Source: J051 sp040289295
GTDB taxonomy: Bacteria; Armatimonadota; Fimbriimonadia; Fimbriimonadales; ATM1
DNA length: 64,000 nt
Assembly: GCA_040289295.1 (NCBI GenBank)
Contig: PSLA01000004.1
Location: 1-64,000 of the forward strand
Direction of reading: 5' to 3'
This document shows positions 9,088 through 16,934 of the stretch, piece after piece. A model generated the notes under the pieces. It did not search any database and was not told where the DNA came from. It worked only from the letters and a program-made list of their open reading frames with translations. The position numbers were made by a program, and so were the translations under genes. Positions within the stretch are counted from its first letter, which is position 1, and the number at the start of each line of letters is the position of its first letter.

Positions 9088-9269
9088 GCCTTTGTGAAGC
9101 CTTGTGCCCTAAGGATTTAGCGGGCGCAACGGCGAATGGTTGCAGTCGCCCATCCCGAAGCGCGTCCAGAATCCAGAGGCCGAGCCTATATACTACCTCA
9201 GGGGTACGGCTTGACAGAACCGACACGGCATCGGTACTCTGACGCGTCTCCCCCGTCCCTGAAACCCGC

Positions 9270-11936
9270 ATGGCTACTAAGGCAACGAAACTCGTCATCG
9301 TCGAGTCACCGGCGAAAGCGAAGACGATCAGCCGATTCCTCGGCCCGGACTATCGGGTCGAGGCGTCAGTCGGCCACGTCCGCGACCTGCCGGAAAACGC
9401 ATCCGAGGTGCCCGCCGAGATCAAGGACAAGCCGTGGGGCAACATCGCGGTTGACGTGGAGAATGACTTCACGCCCTACTATGTCATCCCATCCTCGAAG
9501 AAGCAGCACGTTGCCCGCCTGCGCAAGGCGCTGAAAGAGTCGGCCGAGCTTCTTCTCGCAACGGACGAGGACCGCGAAGGCGAAAGCATCAGTTGGCACG
9601 TGCTCCAGGTTCTGAAGCCGAAAAAGGACGTTCCGGTTTCCCGCATCGTGTTCCACGAGGTTACACGCGAGGCGATTCAGGAGGCGCTCAAGAACCCTCG
9701 TGGGGTGGACGAAGCGCTAGTGAGAGCGCAGGAGACTCGACGCATCCTCGACCGGCTTTATGGCTATTCCCTTTCGCCGCTGCTGTGGAAGAAGGTCCGC
9801 CGGAATCTGAGCGCGGGGCGCGTGCAGAGCGTCGCCGTGCGCCTGCTGGTGGAGCGAGAGCAAGAGCGGATGCGCTTCCACAGCGCCGAGTACTGGGACA
9901 TCGGTGCGAAGCTCGGTACGATTGGTGGGATCCCTCACCCCAACCCTCTCCCAGAGGGAGCGGGAGTTCACGGCGACTCCTTCGATGTACGCCTCGTGAA
10001 GGTGGATGATCTCGACGTTGCCACCGGCAAGAACTTTGACCCGGACACGGGCGACCTGAAGGACGGCTCCAAGAAGGTGCTATGGCTGCACGAACCGGAA
10101 GCCACGCGCCTGTCGGACGCCGCCTCAGTGGCGAGGCCTTGGACGGTCACCAGTCGCGTCACCGAACCCGGCACAGAGTCACCCAGCCCCCCGTTCATCA
10201 CGTCGACGCTGCAGCAAGAGGCGAATCGTCGCCTCAGATTCACTGCTCGGCACACAATGAGTATCGCCCAGCAACTTTACGAGGGTGTTGACCTCGATGG
10301 CGAGCGTGTCGGCCTCATCACGTATATGAGAACCGACAGCGTGGCGCTGGCTGAGCGAGCGATCAACGAGATACGCGCCACCATCGAAGCGGAGTTCGGC
10401 AAGGAGTTCTTGCCTGACAAGCCTCGCCGCTACAAGACCAAGACCCGAAACGCCCAGGAAGCGCACGAGGCGATTCGGCCGACCGACATGAAGCGAATGC
10501 CCAGCGACGTGGCTCGGTTCCTGAGCAAGGATCAAGCGGCGCTGTATGAACTCATCTACAAGCGAACCCTCGCCTGCCAGATGGAGGACGCGCGGGTCGA
10601 GCACACTCGAGTAACGGTTGAGGTAACGGCGCAGAGCGGGGAGCGGCTGCACTTCGCCGCTTCCGGCAAGACGATTCTGTTCCCCGGGTTCCTGAAGGCA
10701 TACGGCTACGACGAGGACTCGCCCGGCAAGGGTAAGGAAACACGGCTTCCCAGCCTTGAAGAGGGGCAAGAGGTCGAGCCGCTTGAGGTGAAGCCGCTCC
10801 GGCACCAAACCGAACCTCCGGCCCGATACACGGAGGCGAGCCTGGTCAAGAAGCTGGAAGAAGAGGGCATCGGTCGGCCGAGCACCTACGCGACCATCAT
10901 CTCAACGCTTCTGGACAGGGATTACGCCTTCAAGCGAAAGAACGAGCTGGTGCCGACATTTACCGCCATGTGCGTCAACGATGTGATGCTCCGTCACTTT
11001 CCCACGCTCGTTGGCCTCAAGTTCACCGCTCAGATGGAGGACGACTTGGATGACATCGCGCGCGGTGAGAAGCAGATGGTCGCCGAGCTCAGGAAGTTTT
11101 ACTACGGTGCGGACGCCGAGCCCGGCCTGGAGCCAACCTTGCGTGAGAAGACTCCGCTGGTTGAGCCCCCGAAGATTCCGATAGGCCCCGACCCGAGCAC
11201 GGGAGAGATCATCTACGCACGTGTGGGCAAGTACGGCGAATACCTTTCTCTAGGCGACGGCGATGACGCAACTCGCGCCACCATTCCGCCAAATACGGCA
11301 CCTGCCGACCTTACGCCCGAGCGCGCAGCCGCCCTGCTCAACGGCAAGGAAAGCCCCATTACCACAGACCCCGAGACAGGCCGTCCCGTCTTCCTGAAAA
11401 CCGGCCGCTACGGCGCATACCTTGAAGTGAAGCCCGCCGAAGGAGACACCAGCAAGCCAAAACGCGCCTCCGTGCCCAAGAACATTAGACCCGAGGACCT
11501 CGACGGGGACACCGCACGCAAGCTGCTCTCCCTGCCCCGGACCTTAGGCGAACACCCCGAAACTGGCGAGCCAGTAACGGCAAACCTGGGGCCGTACGGA
11601 CCTTACGTTCAGCACCGGCGTGAGTTCCGATCGCTGCCATCTTTCCAAAACCTTTTCACGGTGACCCTTGATCAAGCGCTTGAGCTACTTGCGCAACCCA
11701 AGGAGCCCCGCAGGCGCCAATCGGCGAAGGCGCTGAGGGAACTGGGCGATGCGGAAGGCTGCGCAGGCACAATCAAGGTCATGAGCGGACGGTACGGGCC
11801 GTACGTAACGGACGGGAAAACAAACGCCAGCCTGCCCAAGGAGATGAGCCCGGACGACGTCACCCTCGAGTTTGCGGCGGAATTGATTCGGAACAAGTCG
11901 GCGACGAAGCCGACCCGCCGCCGCAGGCGCGCCTGA
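9270..11936 (+). CDS. topA: DNA topoisomerase I
   Basis: Type IA topoisomerase that relaxes negative supercoils; 888 residues. The Toprim domain starts KLVIVESPAKAKTISRFLG and holds ATDEDREGE (acidic Mg site). The catalytic Tyr is in GLITYMRTDS near residue 353. Instead of zinc fingers the C-terminus carries several topoisomerase C-terminal repeats, recognisable by GKYGEYL, GRYGAYLE, GPYGPYVQ and GRYGPYVTDG, then a basic tail TRRRRRA. Residues about 221-232 (PHPNPLPEG) are encoded by a palindromic repeat that interrupts the family sequence between IGG and the following strand. The upstream 180 bases separate it from the divergent PIN-TRAM gene. Confidence 0.96.
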   Translation: MATKATKLVIVESPAKAKTISRFLGPDYRVEASVGHVRDLPENASEVPAEIKDKPWGNIAVDVENDFTPYYVIPSSKKQHVARLRKALKESAELLLATDEDREGESISWHVLQVLKPKKDVPVSRIVFHEVTREAIQEALKNPRGVDEALVRAQETRRILDRLYGYSLSPLLWKKVRRNLSAGRVQSVAVRLLVEREQERMRFHSAEYWDIGAKLGTIGGIPHPNPLPEGAGVHGDSFDVRLVKVDDLDVATGKNFDPDTGDLKDGSKKVLWLHEPEATRLSDAASVARPWTVTSRVTEPGTESPSPPFITSTLQQEANRRLRFTARHTMSIAQQLYEGVDLDGERVGLITYMRTDSVALAERAINEIRATIEAEFGKEFLPDKPRRYKTKTRNAQEAHEAIRPTDMKRMPSDVARFLSKDQAALYELIYKRTLACQMEDARVEHTRVTVEVTAQSGERLHFAASGKTILFPGFLKAYGYDEDSPGKGKETRLPSLEEGQEVEPLEVKPLRHQTEPPARYTEASLVKKLEEEGIGRPSTYATIISTLLDRDYAFKRKNELVPTFTAMCVNDVMLRHFPTLVGLKFTAQMEDDLDDIARGEKQMVAELRKFYYGADAEPGLEPTLREKTPLVEPPKIPIGPDPSTGEIIYARVGKYGEYLSLGDGDDATRATIPPNTAPADLTPERAAALLNGKESPITTDPETGRPVFLKTGRYGAYLEVKPAEGDTSKPKRASVPKNIRPEDLDGDTARKLLSLPRTLGEHPETGEPVTANLGPYGPYVQHRREFRSLPSFQNLFTVTLDQALELLAQPKEPRRRQSAKALRELGDAEGCAGTIKVMSGRYGPYVTDGKTNASLPKEMSPDDVTLEFAAELIRNKSATKPTRRRRRA
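9932..9966 (-). repeat. Palindromic repeat inside topA, copy 1
   Basis: Copy read on the minus strand of the family GAGAGGGTTGGGGTGAGGG. On the plus strand it appears as CCCTCACCCCAACCCTCTCC followed by CAGAGGGAG. It is in frame in topA and adds PHPNPLPEG. The flanking hairpin stem is shortened to CCCTC/GAGGG. Confidence 0.8.
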
Positions 11937-11979
11937 GCCACCCGAGGCGAGTAGACTGCGTTCCGAGGGACTGACGAAA

Positions 11980-12642
11980 ATGAGAATCACCAGGATAACT
12001 GCCAAACTAAGAATGCGAGAGCTCGTCAGGGTTCTGCTCGCAACCACAGCTGCGCTGCCGGCAGTGCTCGCCTTCGGTCAGACTGACGTGCCCACCTGAA
12101 CAGGCTGACCCGGCGAGGGTCAGCTGCTCGGTTCGAGCTCGCTCAACCAGAAGTGGGTTATCGCGTACCGCTTTGCAGACTTGGAGCAGAAGCGGCCGCG
12201 CTCGCGGCTTACGATTGACTACAACGTCAACCCGTTGCTGACGCTTGGGCTGGAGTACAACACGGAAGTTGGCGAGATCGGCTTCCGAGGCACTTACGTC
12301 GCCGTGCGTGAATCCGAAGACACGTCGCAAGTGCACTTCGGCACGTCGTCAGACCGCATCGGGACACCGAAGGGGTTCCAGCAGTACTCCGTGAACTTCG
12401 CCAAAGCGATTCCCGGCACACAGCTCTCGCCGTACGCCTCCGTGACCTATTCGGAGTTCGACAAACAACTCGTCTTCCCCTTCGGAATAAACTACCAACT
12501 CGACGAGAACTGGAGCCTCCTCGGCATGCATGACGGGCGGAAGTCCCACCTCTTGCTCAACTACAGCGCGGAGGAATATTACGTGCAACTGATGTATATC
12601 TGGTTCCGGCGCGCAGGCGTCACCGTCGGCTTCGGCTTTTAG
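11980..12642 (+). pseudogene. Secreted/outer-membrane-like protein with two in-frame TGA codons
   Basis: From the ATG at 11980 the frame encodes a basic N-terminus and hydrophobic segment (VRVLLATTAALPAVLAF), a good signal peptide, then GQTDVPT. TGA follows at 12097 and, three codons on, again at 12106 (TGA ACA GGC TGA). The same frame then stays open for 177 codons to 12640: PGEGQLLGSSSLNQKWVIAY, TIDYNVNPLLTLGLEYNTEV, QYSVNFAKAIPG, and a C-terminus ending in aromatic/Gly strands (VGFGF). The alternating strand pattern and terminal Phe suggest a small beta-barrel outer-membrane protein. It may be a pseudogene with nonsense mutations, a base-call error, or a recoded gene. Alternatively translation restarts at TTG 12181 without a signal peptide. 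Confidence 0.55.
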
Positions 12643-12660
12643 GCGAGACGGCGGCTGGAG

Positions 12661-12666
12661 CATAAT
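12661..12666 (+). promoter_or_regulatory. Candidate -10 box before the GAF-ATPase remnant
   Basis: CATAAT, 9 bases before the ATG at 12676, with no Shine-Dalgarno between. Confidence 0.3.
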
Positions 12667-12675
12667 CGCCAGTAG

Positions 12676-13071
12676 ATGGTTTCCCGAGAGCGGCGCCTAA
12701 TCGAGGCGGTCTACCGCTCGACGCACAAACTTGCCGCTACCACCAGGATGGAAGAGACGCTGCACGAGGTACTGCATCTATGCGTCGAGGCGGTTGATGC
12801 GTCGGGCGGCACAGTTTATATCCATGACCCGGTTGCCAAGCGGCTGCGCTTTCGGCACGAGGTTCGTGAGCGCATTGTGCGCGGCATGGCGGTCTCAGGT
12901 TGGCGCAAGAGCGCTGGCTCAGGATGGGGTACGAAGATCGTCTCGGAATTGGCGACTGCGCTCGGCGGACGCATCGAAGTAGACTCCGAGCTCGGGAAGG
13001 GCACGACATTCCGGGTAGTACTTCCGATGGCGCCCGTGCCCGCGAAGCAATCCCAGGGGGTGCGGGCGTAG
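12676..13071 (+). CDS. Collapsed sensor histidine kinase: GAF start joined to ATPase tail
   Basis: 131-residue open frame. Residues 1-70 look like the beginning of a GAF domain of a sensor kinase (RLIEAVYRSTHKLAATTRME, LHLCVEAVDASGGTVYIHDP, KRLRFRHEVRE). It then jumps directly to the last part of a histidine-kinase ATPase domain (GSGWGTKIVSELATALGGRI, then EVDSELGKGTTFRVVLP). The second half of the GAF domain, the phospho-acceptor H box and the N box are missing. The G2 box reads GSGWGTKIV instead of the usual GTGLGL. It therefore cannot be a working kinase and is best read as an in-frame internal deletion product or decaying gene. It lies just upstream of the LCP gene. Confidence 0.7.
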   Translation: MVSRERRLIEAVYRSTHKLAATTRMEETLHEVLHLCVEAVDASGGTVYIHDPVAKRLRFRHEVRERIVRGMAVSGWRKSAGSGWGTKIVSELATALGGRIEVDSELGKGTTFRVVLPMAPVPAKQSQGVRA

Positions 13072-13095
13072 AATGTGGTCGGCGGCTGTGTAGCA

Positions 13096-14043
13096 ATGAA
13101 GGTTGCCCTGTACTGGACTGGATATATTTTGTTCTGCCTGTTCGCGCTGGCGGCGGGCACGGTAACCGCATACATTGGTTCGAATGAGTTGGTTCAAATC
13201 CTGCTGAGGGACGCGCTGACGCCGGGCTCGCAAAACCCTCTGCCAAAAGATGAGCTGTACGTCTTGCTTCTTGGCGCGGATGAGCAAAGGATGCCTGGCG
13301 GCAAAGTCATTGAAGGCGCTCGCGGCAGAACCGACACCATACAACTGATTCGCTGTAACTTCAAAGACAACACCATTGGAATGATGCAGATTCCTCGAGA
13401 CACCGAGGTGGACGTTCCCGGCCACGGCAGAGGGAAGATCAACTCCGTACACGTGTTCAAAGGCCCAGAAGCGACCGCCCAGGTGGTCGCGCAACTAACC
13501 GGCATCCGTCCCGATAAGGTCGTTGTCGTCAACTACGAAACGATTCGCACGGTGGTCGACATGCTCGGGGGCGTCGAGATCGACGTGCCCCGTAACATGA
13601 AGTATCGGGACAGAAGGGGCGATCTGGATATTAACTTGGAAAAGGGGCGGCAACTTCTCAATGGTGAGCAGGTTGTGGGTTTTCTCCGTTATCGACGCGA
13701 CAGCGACTTCTTCCGCGGTGAGCGCCAACAACTGTTCCTCGACGCCCTCAGGCGCAAGGTCGCCCAAAAGAAGCTAACCTTTGCCGAACTTGACCGCCTG
13801 TCGCGACAGGTCAGTAGGCTCGTAACAGGCAACATCACGCACGAGGAGATTGTGTACCTGGGACTGTGGGCGAAGTCGGTGCCCACGACAAATGTGAAGA
13901 GCGGCCGCCTGCCCGTGCGTGAAGGGCGCTCCACCAACCTCATTCCGATCCCCGACGAACTTGACCAGGCGCTCGTAGAAAGTGGCTTGAAGGACGCGCC
14001 CCCGTCGGCCGTGCCGTCCATTGAGTCCGAATCTTCGTCATGA
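13096..14043 (+). CDS. LytR-CpsA-Psr (LCP) family protein
   Basis: 315-residue membrane-anchored LCP enzyme, a family that transfers undecaprenyl-linked glycopolymers to the cell wall or surface. It has an N-terminal hydrophobic anchor (WTGYILFCLFALAAGTVTAY). The LCP domain shows YVLLLGADEQ, GRTDTIQLI (conserved Arg/Asp), MMQIPRDTEVDVPG (catalytic Arg motif), VVNYETIRTVVDMLGGVEID and VGFLRYRRDSDFFRGERQQ. The ATG at 13096 places the anchor correctly; a GTG at 13075 is the alternative. The stop overlaps the next start (ATGA), so it forms an operon with the pilin-like, PilZ and cytochrome genes. Confidence 0.92.
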   Translation: MKVALYWTGYILFCLFALAAGTVTAYIGSNELVQILLRDALTPGSQNPLPKDELYVLLLGADEQRMPGGKVIEGARGRTDTIQLIRCNFKDNTIGMMQIPRDTEVDVPGHGRGKINSVHVFKGPEATAQVVAQLTGIRPDKVVVVNYETIRTVVDMLGGVEIDVPRNMKYRDRRGDLDINLEKGRQLLNGEQVVGFLRYRRDSDFFRGERQQLFLDALRRKVAQKKLTFAELDRLSRQVSRLVTGNITHEEIVYLGLWAKSVPTTNVKSGRLPVREGRSTNLIPIPDELDQALVESGLKDAPPSAVPSIESESSS

Positions 14044-14876
14044 TGTGCCTCCTCTTCGCCATAGAGGAAGAGGAGGACCGCGACGTTGAGCGCCGCGGGA
14101 ACCCGTACCTCTCGCGGAAGGGGGTCCGATGGATGCTGTTTGTTTTCGCGGTCGCAGTGGCGGGGGCGCTTGCGTACGTCAAGTTGGTTTGGGAGCCTGC
14201 CAGATGGCCGCTGCACATCAAAGGGGATCTGAGGGCCATACACGCCGCGCTATTCCTGTACGCGGAGCAAAACGACGACGGCTTACCCATGGCGTACATC
14301 GGCGCGGCCGGCGGCATCCCCTTAACCGATACCCTCGGGCGACCCGCGGTTTGGGCCAGTAACATAGCAGACTACATCTCCTCGGTCGAGCACTTCACCA
14401 GTCCCGCCATCCCGAAGGATTGGGGAACCCCGATCGCCTACCGTGACCGCCAAACAGACGAACTCAAGGACGCTACCCTCTCGTACGGCATACTCTCCTG
14501 GATGACGCTCCCGCCAACGCGCACTTATCTCCTCGAGAAAACACACGTGATGGTTGCCGAGACCATCTCGAGCGGCAAGGGCGGATCGTACGACCCTTTG
14601 CCCGTGCCCGGCGGCGTTCCAGACGGCTTCCTCATCGGCTACGATGACAGCAACTTTCAGCCCACGGCTCAATCGAAGTTCGTAACCCGCCTTGCGCTGG
14701 TCGGTACTCGGAACTCCCTCTCCCTCTGGGAGAGGGTTGGGGTGAGGGAGCCCACCAAGCTTCAGCCCGTCCACCCCGGCGGCGTACTCGTCCTGTACCC
14801 GGACGGGCGAGTGCAGTCCCTCCCACCATCCGAATCGGCGATGCCGAAAGGTACACTCAGGAGCAGATGGCGGTAG
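14040..14876 (+). CDS. Membrane-anchored pilin-like protein of unknown function
   Basis: 278 residues with a charged N-terminus, one hydrophobic segment (GVRWMLFVFAVAVAGALAYV) and an extracytoplasmic part. That part begins IKGDLRAIHAALFLYAEQND, resembling the segment that follows the helix in prepilin-like DUF1559-type proteins (compare the gene at 48418). The C-terminus HPGGVLVLYPDGRVQSLPP resembles their final H-x-DG-type strand. It lacks the FTLIELL prepilin leader. Residues about 225-237 (SLSLWERVGVRE) are encoded by a palindromic repeat inserted in frame. It overlaps both neighbours by a few bases. Role unknown. Confidence 0.75.
   Translation: MMCLLFAIEEEEDRDVERRGNPYLSRKGVRWMLFVFAVAVAGALAYVKLVWEPARWPLHIKGDLRAIHAALFLYAEQNDDGLPMAYIGAAGGIPLTDTLGRPAVWASNIADYISSVEHFTSPAIPKDWGTPIAYRDRQTDELKDATLSYGILSWMTLPPTRTYLLEKTHVMVAETISSGKGGSYDPLPVPGGVPDGFLIGYDDSNFQPTAQSKFVTRLALVGTRNSLSLWERVGVREPTKLQPVHPGGVLVLYPDGRVQSLPPSESAMPKGTLRSRWR
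14714..14750 (+). repeat. Palindromic repeat inside pilin-like gene, copy 2
   Basis: Best-preserved copy of the family. It has a perfect 9-bp stem CCCTCTCCC/GGGAGAGGG with TCT loop, followed by TTGGGGTGAGGG. It is translated in frame as SLSLWERVGVRE. Confidence 0.85.
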
Positions 14877-15571
14877 TCCCCGGAACGGGCGCAGCATGGG
14901 GGGAAGCGATGCTCCGCGCGATGGCAGAAGCATCGGGCAACCACCATCACCCGCCCAAAGACGCCGACCTCGAACGCTATCGAAAGGAGTGCACGGCTCG
15001 CGGAAAGCGTTTCCCCGACGAGATCGCCGACGGCGAGGGCGCGATCGAGATGGCGGGCAAAGGCATGGTTGAAGGAGTGTGCCTTAATGAAGGCCCGGTA
15101 GCGCGGTTTCTCCCTTCGGGCGGGCTGGTCCCACTTCCGCCGGGTGCAGAGGTGCGGCTTCGAACCTTGGGCGGTGCCCAGCGCTGCTTAATCCTCAGAA
15201 ACGAGCATGAGGCCCTTCTGCTCACAAGAGCGCCGAACCGTTGCGAACGGCGTCGGCACCCGCGCCACGCCGTGTCCGGCGTCGCCATGATTCGCATCGG
15301 CAGCGCGGAGAGAGAGTGTTCGCTGCGCGATATCAGTGAGGGCGGATTGTGCGCCGTTTCTGAGCACGTCATAGAAGTCGGTGAACCGATTGCAATGTTC
15401 CTGCGCATTGCCGGCCTACGAGACCTGGTGTTTGAGGCGGAAGGGGTCGTGGCGAACTGTCGCGCTGACGCTTCAGGCTCGGGGTACCAATTCGGCGTGG
15501 CGTTTACCGACCTCCCCGACGACCTGTGTGCCGAACTGAGCCGGATGAACGTCCGGAGCCGAGCGAATTGA
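14867..15571 (+). CDS. PilZ domain protein (putative c-di-GMP receptor)
   Basis: 234-residue soluble protein. The PilZ signature is complete: RRRHPRHAVSG (RxxxR) near residue 125-135, followed by CSLRDISEGGLCAVS ([D/N]xSxxG). These are the residues that bind cyclic di-GMP. The first 120 residues have a YcgR-like flagellar-brake arrangement (GMVEGVCLNEGPVARFLPSG, LPPGAEVRLRTLGG), probably a second beta-barrel. It overlaps the upstream gene by 10 bases and the cytochrome gene downstream, so expression is coupled. Its partner protein is not evident. Confidence 0.88.
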   Translation: MAVVPGTGAAWGEAMLRAMAEASGNHHHPPKDADLERYRKECTARGKRFPDEIADGEGAIEMAGKGMVEGVCLNEGPVARFLPSGGLVPLPPGAEVRLRTLGGAQRCLILRNEHEALLLTRAPNRCERRRHPRHAVSGVAMIRIGSAERECSLRDISEGGLCAVSEHVIEVGEPIAMFLRIAGLRDLVFEAEGVVANCRADASGSGYQFGVAFTDLPDDLCAELSRMNVRSRAN

Positions 15572-16788
15572 GGCTGCCGGCGCGAGGCCTGCTCTCAGCG
15601 GGAGCTGCCGCCTCCTCGGCGCTTCTTCTCCTCATCGCCGCCACAGGACTGCTGCTCGCGACGCGGTACGTACCCCAGGTTGACACCGCCTACCAAAGCG
15701 CCACCTCAATGCCTGGATGGCTTGGTTATCTGCGCGGGTTCCACTTCTGGGGTTCCAACATCGCCCTTCTCACCGTCGCGCTCACGGTGTTTGGAATGCT
15801 CTGGTACGGTTGGTGGAGGCACACACGCGCGCTCTGGCTTCTCATGCTCTGCCTGCTCAGCGCCACGTTTCTCGCGCTCGTAAGCGGCAGGGTGCTACCG
15901 CTTGCGCGCCACGACGCGCACACGATGGTAGTCGAAGCGAAGACGGCAGGCCTCACGCCGCTGGCTGGAGACACCCTGCGAGACTGGCTGCTCACGAATG
16001 ACCGAGTTGACGGTCGCGCGCTCCAGAACTGGTACTCAACACACCGCGTCATCGGTGGGCTTCTTGTCCCTGTCCTTGCCCTCGCCGTGCTCCTTGCGCT
16101 TTACAGAAATGGCTTGCGGATATCTGCCCTGCCGACGGCTGCGCCAGTAATCGTGGGGTTGATTGTGGCGTTTGTCGGCGCGCCGCCGGGCGAGGCTGCG
16201 CAACTCCAAGACCTTAACGGAGGACCGGTGGCGCCAATGTGGTACGTCCTTCCCTTGCACGCCCTGCTGCGGTGGAGCCTTTCGATTTCGCCGGAGCTGG
16301 GATGGGTAGGCGCTTCCGCAGTGCCTCTTGCTCTGTTTGCCCTGCTGTTCTCCCTTCCGTGGTTGGCACGCCTTCGGTGGAGCCTCGTCGCTGCACGCGG
16401 CTTGGCATTGGCGGGCTCTTTGGTCGTGGTTGCGGCATATGCGCAGTTTGGTGCTATGATGCAGAGCCCCTTCACGCGCGACATGCCTAAGGCTGTAACC
16501 GATGCTGAAATGCCTCAGGAACCGCTTGATGCCGCCCTCGTTGTGCGGGGTACAAAGGTGTTCGGGCGCCAAAACTGCCGCTCGTGTCACTCTCTCGGCG
16601 GCGAAGGCGCGCGTGGTCCCGGGCCAGCCTTAGACGGAGTCGGCGAGCAACACCGAAGGCGACGTCAGCTCATGCAGTTCCTGCGTGATCCCGCGTCCCA
16701 GGGGGCAACTCTGATGCCGTCCTACGATTCGCTTTCCGAGGAGGACCTGGCGGCGCTGGCGGAGTTTTTGCGAGCGCAAAGGCGCTGA
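15568..16788 (+). CDS. Cytochrome b-like membrane protein fused to a cytochrome c domain
   Basis: About 406 residues with roughly eight hydrophobic segments and a C-terminal c-type heme domain (CRSCHSLGG ... LMPSYDSLSEEDLAALAEFL). The N-terminal part resembles cytochrome b6/b: TRYVPQVDTAYQSATSMPG, then LRGFHFWGSN for helix B, and YSTHRVIGG for helix D. The second heme-ligand His of each helix (14-15 residues later) is absent, so normal b-heme binding is doubtful. It probably sits in a quinol-oxidising or related respiratory complex, but no Rieske gene is adjacent. TTG at 15568 overlaps the PilZ stop and has GGAG upstream; GTG at 15526 would lengthen the overlap. Confidence 0.75.
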   Translation: MRLPARGLLSAGAAASSALLLLIAATGLLLATRYVPQVDTAYQSATSMPGWLGYLRGFHFWGSNIALLTVALTVFGMLWYGWWRHTRALWLLMLCLLSATFLALVSGRVLPLARHDAHTMVVEAKTAGLTPLAGDTLRDWLLTNDRVDGRALQNWYSTHRVIGGLLVPVLALAVLLALYRNGLRISALPTAAPVIVGLIVAFVGAPPGEAAQLQDLNGGPVAPMWYVLPLHALLRWSLSISPELGWVGASAVPLALFALLFSLPWLARLRWSLVAARGLALAGSLVVVAAYAQFGAMMQSPFTRDMPKAVTDAEMPQEPLDAALVVRGTKVFGRQNCRSCHSLGGEGARGPGPALDGVGEQHRRRRQLMQFLRDPASQGATLMPSYDSLSEEDLAALAEFLRAQRR

Positions 16789-16934
16789 ACCTGGCACTTT
16801 TTGTGCGACGCGAAAACCGCGGAATCGTAAGCGGCATTCAGCCCGTCCGTACTAATGCCCACAGACTTGAAGCGCCCGGTTGAGCCAACCTCGGGCATTG
16901 CTTGGCTGTGCCAAACTACAGTTCCGAGACGACA

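Noticed and set aside
11980..12642. TGA read as tryptophan throughout the genome
   Set aside because: TGA is the normal stop of many intact genes here (for example topA, trxB, hyuA), so a changed genetic code is excluded.
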